Assembly (NCBI RefSeq): GCF_000497445.1
Contig: NZ_CM002285.1
Coordinates: 4,098,996-4,132,701, forward strand
Origin: Streptomyces roseochromogenus subsp. oscitans DS 12.976
GTDB taxonomy: Bacteria; Actinomycetota; Actinomycetes; Streptomycetales; Streptomycetaceae
Direction of reading: 5' to 3'
Length of the DNA: 33,706 nucleotides
A program made the position numbers and the translations under genes. Below, in pieces: positions 29,986 to 33,706 of the stretch (position 1 is its first letter; each line of letters opens with the position of its first letter). The notes beneath the pieces were generated by a model. The model had not been told where the DNA came from, did no database searches, and saw only the letters and a program-made list of their open reading frames with translations.

Positions 29986-30010
29986 GCCCCGGAGGCGAGG
30001 GCTCCGGGGC
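29986..30010 (-). terminator. Hairpin terminator after the lipoprotein peptidase gene
   Basis: GCCCCGGAG (29986-29994) pairs with CTCCGGGGC (30002-30010) around seven bases, just after the peptidase stop codon in its direction of reading. Confidence 0.65.
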
Positions 30011-30021
30011 GGGTGGCAGGG

Positions 30022-31626
30022 CTATGAGCAGCGCTTTCGTGGGCTCGGCGGGGTGCCGTCGAGCAGGTAGGTGTTGATCGTCGTGTCGATGCAGGTGCTG
30101 CCGCGGCCGTAGGCGGTGTGGCCGTCGCCGACGTACGTCAGGAGGCGCGCCGAGGAGAGCTGGCCGGCCAGGGACTGCGCCCAGCGGTAGGGCGTCGCCG
30201 GGTCGCGGATCGTGCCGACCACCACGATCGGCGCCGCCCCGTTCGCCTCGATGCGATGCGCCTCCCCCGTGGCCTTCACCGGCCAGTACGCGCAGTTCAG
30301 CGCGGCCCAGGCCAGACCCTCGCCGAAGACCGGGGATGCCTTCTCGAACGTGGGCAGCGCCTTCTCCACCTGGTCGGGGCCGGTGAAGGCCGGCGGCAGG
30401 TCCAGGCAGTTCACGGCGGCGTTGGCCATCATCAGGTTGCTGTAGTGGCCGTCGGCGTCACGTTCGTAGTAGGTGTCGGAGAGCGCGAGCAGGCCCCCGC
30501 CGTCGTTCTGCTTCATCGCCGAGGTGAGCGCCTCGCGCAGCTGCTCCCACTCCGCCTGGTCGTACATCGCCGCGATCACCCCGGTCGTGGCCAGCGCCTC
30601 GCCGAGCTTGCGGCCGGCCGCGTCGCCCGCCGGGATGGGGTGCTGGTCCAGCTTCCGGAAGAACGCCTTGAGGTGGTCGCCGACCTGCGCAGGCGTGGTG
30701 CCCTTGCCGCCGAGCGAGCAGTCGGAGTGCCGTACGCAGTCCTTCGCGAACGCCTGGAACGCCGTCTCGAAGCCAGCCGTCTGGTCCAGGGTCATTCTGC
30801 GGGCGTCCAGAGTGGGGTCCATCGCCCCGTCCAGGACCACCCTGCCGACCCGGTCGGGGAACAGCCCGGCGTACGTCGCCCCCAGGAACGTGCCGTACGA
30901 CGCCCCCACGTAGTTCAGTTTCCGATCACCCAGCGCCGACCGCAGGATGTCCATGTCCCGTGCCGCCTCCACGGTGGAGACGTGCCGCAGCAGCCGCGCC
31001 GAGTGTGCCCCGCAGCTCTCCGCGAACTTCTTGTCCGCCGTGACCAGCGTGTTCCGCTCCTGCTGGTCGTCGGGCGTGAGGTCCGTCTGTGTGTACGCGT
31101 CCATCTGGCGGCCGTCGAGGCATTCGACGGGCTCGCTGCGGGCGACGCCCCGCGGGTCCACCGCGACCAGGTCGTAACGGGCGCGGACATCGGCCGGGTA
31201 GCCGGCGCCCGCGTAGCTCTGGAGGTAGCTGACCGCCGAGCCGCCCGGACCGCCCGGGTTGACCAGCAGCGAACCGAGCAGCCTGCCCTTGCCGGTGGCC
31301 TTCTTGCGGGCGACGGCGAGCCGGACGTCGCCCGAGCCGGGCTTGGCGTAGTCCAGCGGGGCCTTCATGGTCGCGCACTGGAAACCGGGGACACCGCAGC
31401 TTCGCCAGTGCAGCCGCTGGGTGTAGTACGACGACAGCGCGGACGGCGTCGCACGCGGCAGGGCGGCCAGCGCCGCGTCCGCCGCACCGCCCGACGACGT
31501 GGTCGAGCTCCCGGAGGAGCAGGCGGACACGAGCAGGGCGGCGGCCGTGAACAGGCTGGCCGTGAGGCGGACCGTCGTCCGGGAGCGGGTGCGCCGGGTC
31601 CGGCGGAGGGATGGCCTGGTGTACAT
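30022..31626 (-). CDS. Lipid-anchored alpha/beta-hydrolase peptidase (tripeptidyl aminopeptidase/SlpD-E type)
   Basis: The 534-residue product starts with a twin-Arg-rich basic N-terminus, a hydrophobic segment and lipobox LLVSAC, so it should be attached to the outer face of the membrane. The alpha/beta-hydrolase domain shows NPGGPGGSAVSYLQSYAGAG (oxyanion region), VDPRGVARSEPVECLDGRQ, the nucleophile elbow VGASYGTFLG with Ser243, GTIRDPATPY with Asp475 and GDGHTAYG with His503; the last two lie in the C-terminal TAP-like domain. It is close to the mycelium-associated Slp proteinases and tripeptidyl aminopeptidases of streptomycetes, which cleave N-terminal peptides outside the cell. ATG 31626 is chosen because the signal peptide starts there. 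Frames upstream are noncoding. It lies downstream of holB in the same direction. Confidence 0.93.
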   Translation of the reverse strand: MYTRPSLRRTRRTRSRTTVRLTASLFTAAALLVSACSSGSSTTSSGGAADAALAALPRATPSALSSYYTQRLHWRSCGVPGFQCATMKAPLDYAKPGSGDVRLAVARKKATGKGRLLGSLLVNPGGPGGSAVSYLQSYAGAGYPADVRARYDLVAVDPRGVARSEPVECLDGRQMDAYTQTDLTPDDQQERNTLVTADKKFAESCGAHSARLLRHVSTVEAARDMDILRSALGDRKLNYVGASYGTFLGATYAGLFPDRVGRVVLDGAMDPTLDARRMTLDQTAGFETAFQAFAKDCVRHSDCSLGGKGTTPAQVGDHLKAFFRKLDQHPIPAGDAAGRKLGEALATTGVIAAMYDQAEWEQLREALTSAMKQNDGGGLLALSDTYYERDADGHYSNLMMANAAVNCLDLPPAFTGPDQVEKALPTFEKASPVFGEGLAWAALNCAYWPVKATGEAHRIEANGAAPIVVVGTIRDPATPYRWAQSLAGQLSSARLLTYVGDGHTAYGRGSTCIDTTINTYLLDGTPPSPRKRCS

Positions 31627-31739
31627 CAGGCGAGCGTAACGCTGTGCGACGGCTCGGGTGCGATGCGTGCGGGGGATGAGCTCGTACGGGGGACATCCGA
31701 GGCGCGTGTCGTCGCGAGCGTCCGCATACCTCTCACCTC

Positions 31740-32945
31740 TCACCCCGCCCGCAGCGCCATCGTCATCGCCTCCACCGCCAGCAGCGGAGCCACATTGCGG
31801 TCGAGGGCCTCGCTGCACGCGGCGATCGCCTCGATGCGGCGGAGCGTGGACTCCGGGCTGCTGCCACGCGCCAGCCGCTCCAGGGCGTCCTCGGCGTCGG
31901 CGTTGGCGATCGCCACCCGGGAGCCGAGCTGGAGGGCGAGGACATCACGGTAGAAGGCGGTGAGATCGCCGAGGGCGATGTCGAGGCTGTCGCGCTGCGT
32001 GCGGGTTCTGCGGCGCTTCTGCATGTCCTCGAGGTCCTTCATCACACCCGCCGTACCGCGCGGCAGCCGGCCGCCCTGGACCGCGCCCAGCGCCGCCTTC
32101 AGCTCCTCGGTCTCCTTGCCGTCCATCTCCTCGGCGAGCTGCTTGGCGTCCTCGGCGGCCGCGTCGACCAGTTCCTGGGCGGCCCTCAGACAGGCGCCGA
32201 CCTCGTCCAGCCGCAGCGGCAGCTTGAGCACGGAGGCACGGCGCTCACGGGCCGCCGGGTCCGTGGCCAGGCGCCGGGCCCGGTCGACATGCCCCTGGGT
32301 GGCGCGGGCGGCGGCCGCCGCGACGTGGGGTTCGATGCCGTCGCGCCGTACGAGCATGTCGACGACCGCGTCAACGGAGGGCGTGCGCAGGTTCAGGTGA
32401 CGGCAGCGGGAGCGGATCGTCGGCAGGACGTCCTCGATGGAGGGGGCGCACAGCAGCCAGACCGTGCGCGGGGCGGGCTCCTCGACGGCCTTGAGGACGG
32501 CGTTGGCCGACTTCTCGTTCAGCCGCTCGGCGTCCTCGACCAGGATGATCTGCCAGCGGCCGTTCGCCGGGGAGGTGAATGACTTGCGGACCGTGTCCCG
32601 CATGTCCTTCACGAGGATCTCGGAGCCCACGGCGGCCACAGTGGTGACGTCCGCGTGGGTGCCGAGCAACGCGGTGTGGCAACCGTCGCAGAAGCCGCAG
32701 CCCGGGGTTCCGCCGAGGGCGCGGTCGGGGCTCACGCACTGCAGGGCCGCGGCGAAGGCTCTGGCCGCCTGGTTCCGGCCCGCTCCGGGCGGGCCCGTGA
32801 ACAGCCAGGCGTGCGTCATCTTCGACGCCTCGGGCAGCGGCTCGTCGGCCGCGGCGGCCGTGACAAGGGCGTCGGCGTCCCGCGCGGCGGCGTCGAGCAC
32901 CGCGCTCACCTTCTCCTGCCCGACGAGGTCGTCCCATACGGTCAT
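31740..32945 (-). CDS. holB: DNA polymerase III subunit delta'
   Basis: Delta' is the non-ATPase clamp-loader subunit that, with delta and gamma/tau, places the sliding clamp on DNA. The 401-residue product begins MTVWDDLVGQEKVSAVLDAA and has a P-loop-like GPPGAGRNQAAR in which GKT is GRN, as expected for a subunit that does not hydrolyse ATP. A zinc-finger set follows (GCGFCDGCHTALLGTHADVT plus an upstream Cys), then ILVEDAERLNEKSANAVLKAVEEPAPRTVWLL, and the SRC motif in LPTIRSRCRHLNL. It lies next to tmk, the usual actinobacterial arrangement, and reads in the same direction. The ATG at 32945 follows a weak GGGCGG. Confidence 0.96.
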   Translation of the reverse strand: MTVWDDLVGQEKVSAVLDAAARDADALVTAAAADEPLPEASKMTHAWLFTGPPGAGRNQAARAFAAALQCVSPDRALGGTPGCGFCDGCHTALLGTHADVTTVAAVGSEILVKDMRDTVRKSFTSPANGRWQIILVEDAERLNEKSANAVLKAVEEPAPRTVWLLCAPSIEDVLPTIRSRCRHLNLRTPSVDAVVDMLVRRDGIEPHVAAAAARATQGHVDRARRLATDPAARERRASVLKLPLRLDEVGACLRAAQELVDAAAEDAKQLAEEMDGKETEELKAALGAVQGGRLPRGTAGVMKDLEDMQKRRRTRTQRDSLDIALGDLTAFYRDVLALQLGSRVAIANADAEDALERLARGSSPESTLRRIEAIAACSEALDRNVAPLLAVEAMTMALRAG

Positions 32946-33050
32946 GGGTCACGCCGCCCTTCCGTCACACTCCGCGTTCCTTCATCCATTGTGCGGGTGG
33001 GCACTGACAACTCGGTCCGCGTGCAGTCGACGGCAGGTGGGAAAGGCGAG

Positions 33051-33084
33051 GGCGGCGCCGGTCGGTGTTCCGACCCACGCCGCC
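33051..33084 (-). terminator. Two-part hairpin after tmk
   Basis: GGCGGCG (33051-33057) pairs with CGCCGCC (33078-33084), and inside it GGTCGG (33060-33065) pairs with CCGACC (33070-33075) around TGTT, with a 2-by-2 internal loop. It lies 21 bases after the tmk stop codon in its reading direction. Confidence 0.6.
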
Positions 33085-33105
33085 TCTGTACGCCGCCTCC
33101 CGCTG

Positions 33106-33706
33106 TCAGCCTCGCCGGCCCCTGCGGCCCTGTTCCTCGTCCTGGCCGCCGTGCTCCCGCTCGTCGTACGAGCCCAGCAGTTCGTCCGCCAGCGACGGCA
33201 GGTCGTCCAGCGGGGTCTCCTCGGCCCAGTCGGGACGCGGCCGGCGGCGAGGCGTGCCGTCGGCGTCGACCTGCGGCATCTCGCGCGTACGGTCCTCGGA
33301 GCCGTCGGGGCCCGCGGCCGGCCGCTCGTCCCGGAAGAAGCCGGGCGGCACCCGGTCCGCCGGAGCGTCACCCCGTACGGGCGGCAGTACGGCCGTCTCG
33401 TCGGCCGCACCCGGAACCACCGGAGGCAGCACGGCGGTCTCGTCGGCGGGGCCTGCGGACACAGCCGGAAGGACCGCCGTCTCGTCGGCAGGGCCGGAAG
33501 CCGCCGGAGGCTGCGGCAGCTCGGCGGTCACCTCGGAGTCCGCGTGGGAGCCGTCGGAAGCCTTGGCGCCCTGGGCATCCCGGGCATCCTCGGCGGAGTC
33601 GCCCCGCTCCTCACGCACCGGACGCAGCACCGTCGTCTCGTCGGTCTCCGGCGAGACCACCCGCGTCCGAACCGTCTCCTCGATACCGCGCGCGTCCGGC
33701 GACACC
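33106..33706 (-). CDS. tmk: dTMP kinase, C-terminal tail only (cut by window edge)
   Basis: The frame is open to the window end, so only the last 199 or so residues are visible. They are acidic and low-complexity: copies of DETAVLP(P/A)V, then PDWAEETPLDDLPSLADELLG and a Gly/Arg-rich end. This tail is the one I recall at the end of the very long (about 1000-residue) streptomycete dTMP kinases, whose other domains precede it. The position directly upstream of holB supports this. dTMP kinase phosphorylates dTMP to dTDP; the catalytic domain is outside the window. The in-frame GTG at the edge is not the true start. Confidence 0.82.
   Translation of the reverse strand, partial: VSPDARGIEETVRTRVVSPETDETTVLRPVREERGDSAEDARDAQGAKASDGSHADSEVTAELPQPPAASGPADETAVLPAVSAGPADETAVLPPVVPGAADETAVLPPVRGDAPADRVPPGFFRDERPAAGPDGSEDRTREMPQVDADGTPRRRPRPDWAEETPLDDLPSLADELLGSYDEREHGGQDEEQGRRGRRG

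Overview
The window is chromosomal DNA of a streptomycete. GC content is very high, third codon positions are almost all G or C, GTG starts are common, and several genes are Streptomyces hallmarks: the thiostrepton-responsive regulator TipA with its promoter, a DUF5753 HTH/DUF397/ATPase cluster, an AfsR-type SARP, zinc-free ribosomal protein paralogues and a dTMP kinase with a long tail. From memory, the order dacB-ppa-tipA-gadB-zinc-free ribosomal proteins-(accessory stretch)-tRNA-protease-holB-tmk resembles the Streptomyces coelicolor core chromosome. No transposase, integrase, phage gene or CRISPR array was seen.

Layout. 1-5.4 kb: 5' end of a probable dacB (minus), ppa, a ThrE-type exporter, a DedA membrane protein with a repetitive HQA tail, a YbjQ-like protein, tipA with its autoregulated promoter and internal TipAS start, and a doubtful small membrane protein. 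5.4-10.1 kb: glutamate decarboxylase, a PadR regulator, a DinB-fold protein and an aldehyde dehydrogenase. 10.1-12.3 kb: a Streptomyces-type regulatory cluster of a DUF5753 HTH protein, an anti-sigma-like ATPase with a TTA codon and a DUF397 protein. The last two share a composite operator-like element upstream. 12.4-13.6 kb: a VOC-ArsR-SRPBCC operon whose promoter contains a palindrome and appears leaderless. 13.7-16.4 kb: two divergent operons for cysteine-free ribosomal proteins (bL33-bL31-CobW-like-bS18 and bL28-uS14) around a Zur-box-like site. The CobW-like protein has lost its nucleotide-binding motifs but keeps the CxCC metal motif.

16.4-19.8 kb: two lipoproteins, a noncoding minisatellite, a DUF2786 protein and a repetitive noncoding stretch. 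19.8-24.6 kb: an S41 peptidase divergent from an ArsR-type regulator across an inverted repeat, a lysE exporter broken by one in-frame stop, an HTH-plus-Clp_N protein with a leaderless promoter covered by two operator copies, and a PolA-like polymerase with a changed O-helix. 24.6-29.8 kb: a 1078-residue SARP, a family 2 glycosyltransferase and a C-terminal MFS transporter remnant beside a tRNA-Thr(CGT). 29.8-33.7 kb: the tRNA, a lipoprotein peptidase of the tripeptidyl-aminopeptidase type, holB, and the 3' end of tmk cut by the window edge.

The most unusual points are the matched composite operators at 11230 and 12313, the Clp_N regulator with its operator-promoter-start arrangement, and the pseudo-GTPase with a Pro/Ala-rich insertion in the zinc-starvation ribosome operon. 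All family assignments come from reading the translated sequences. No database search was run.
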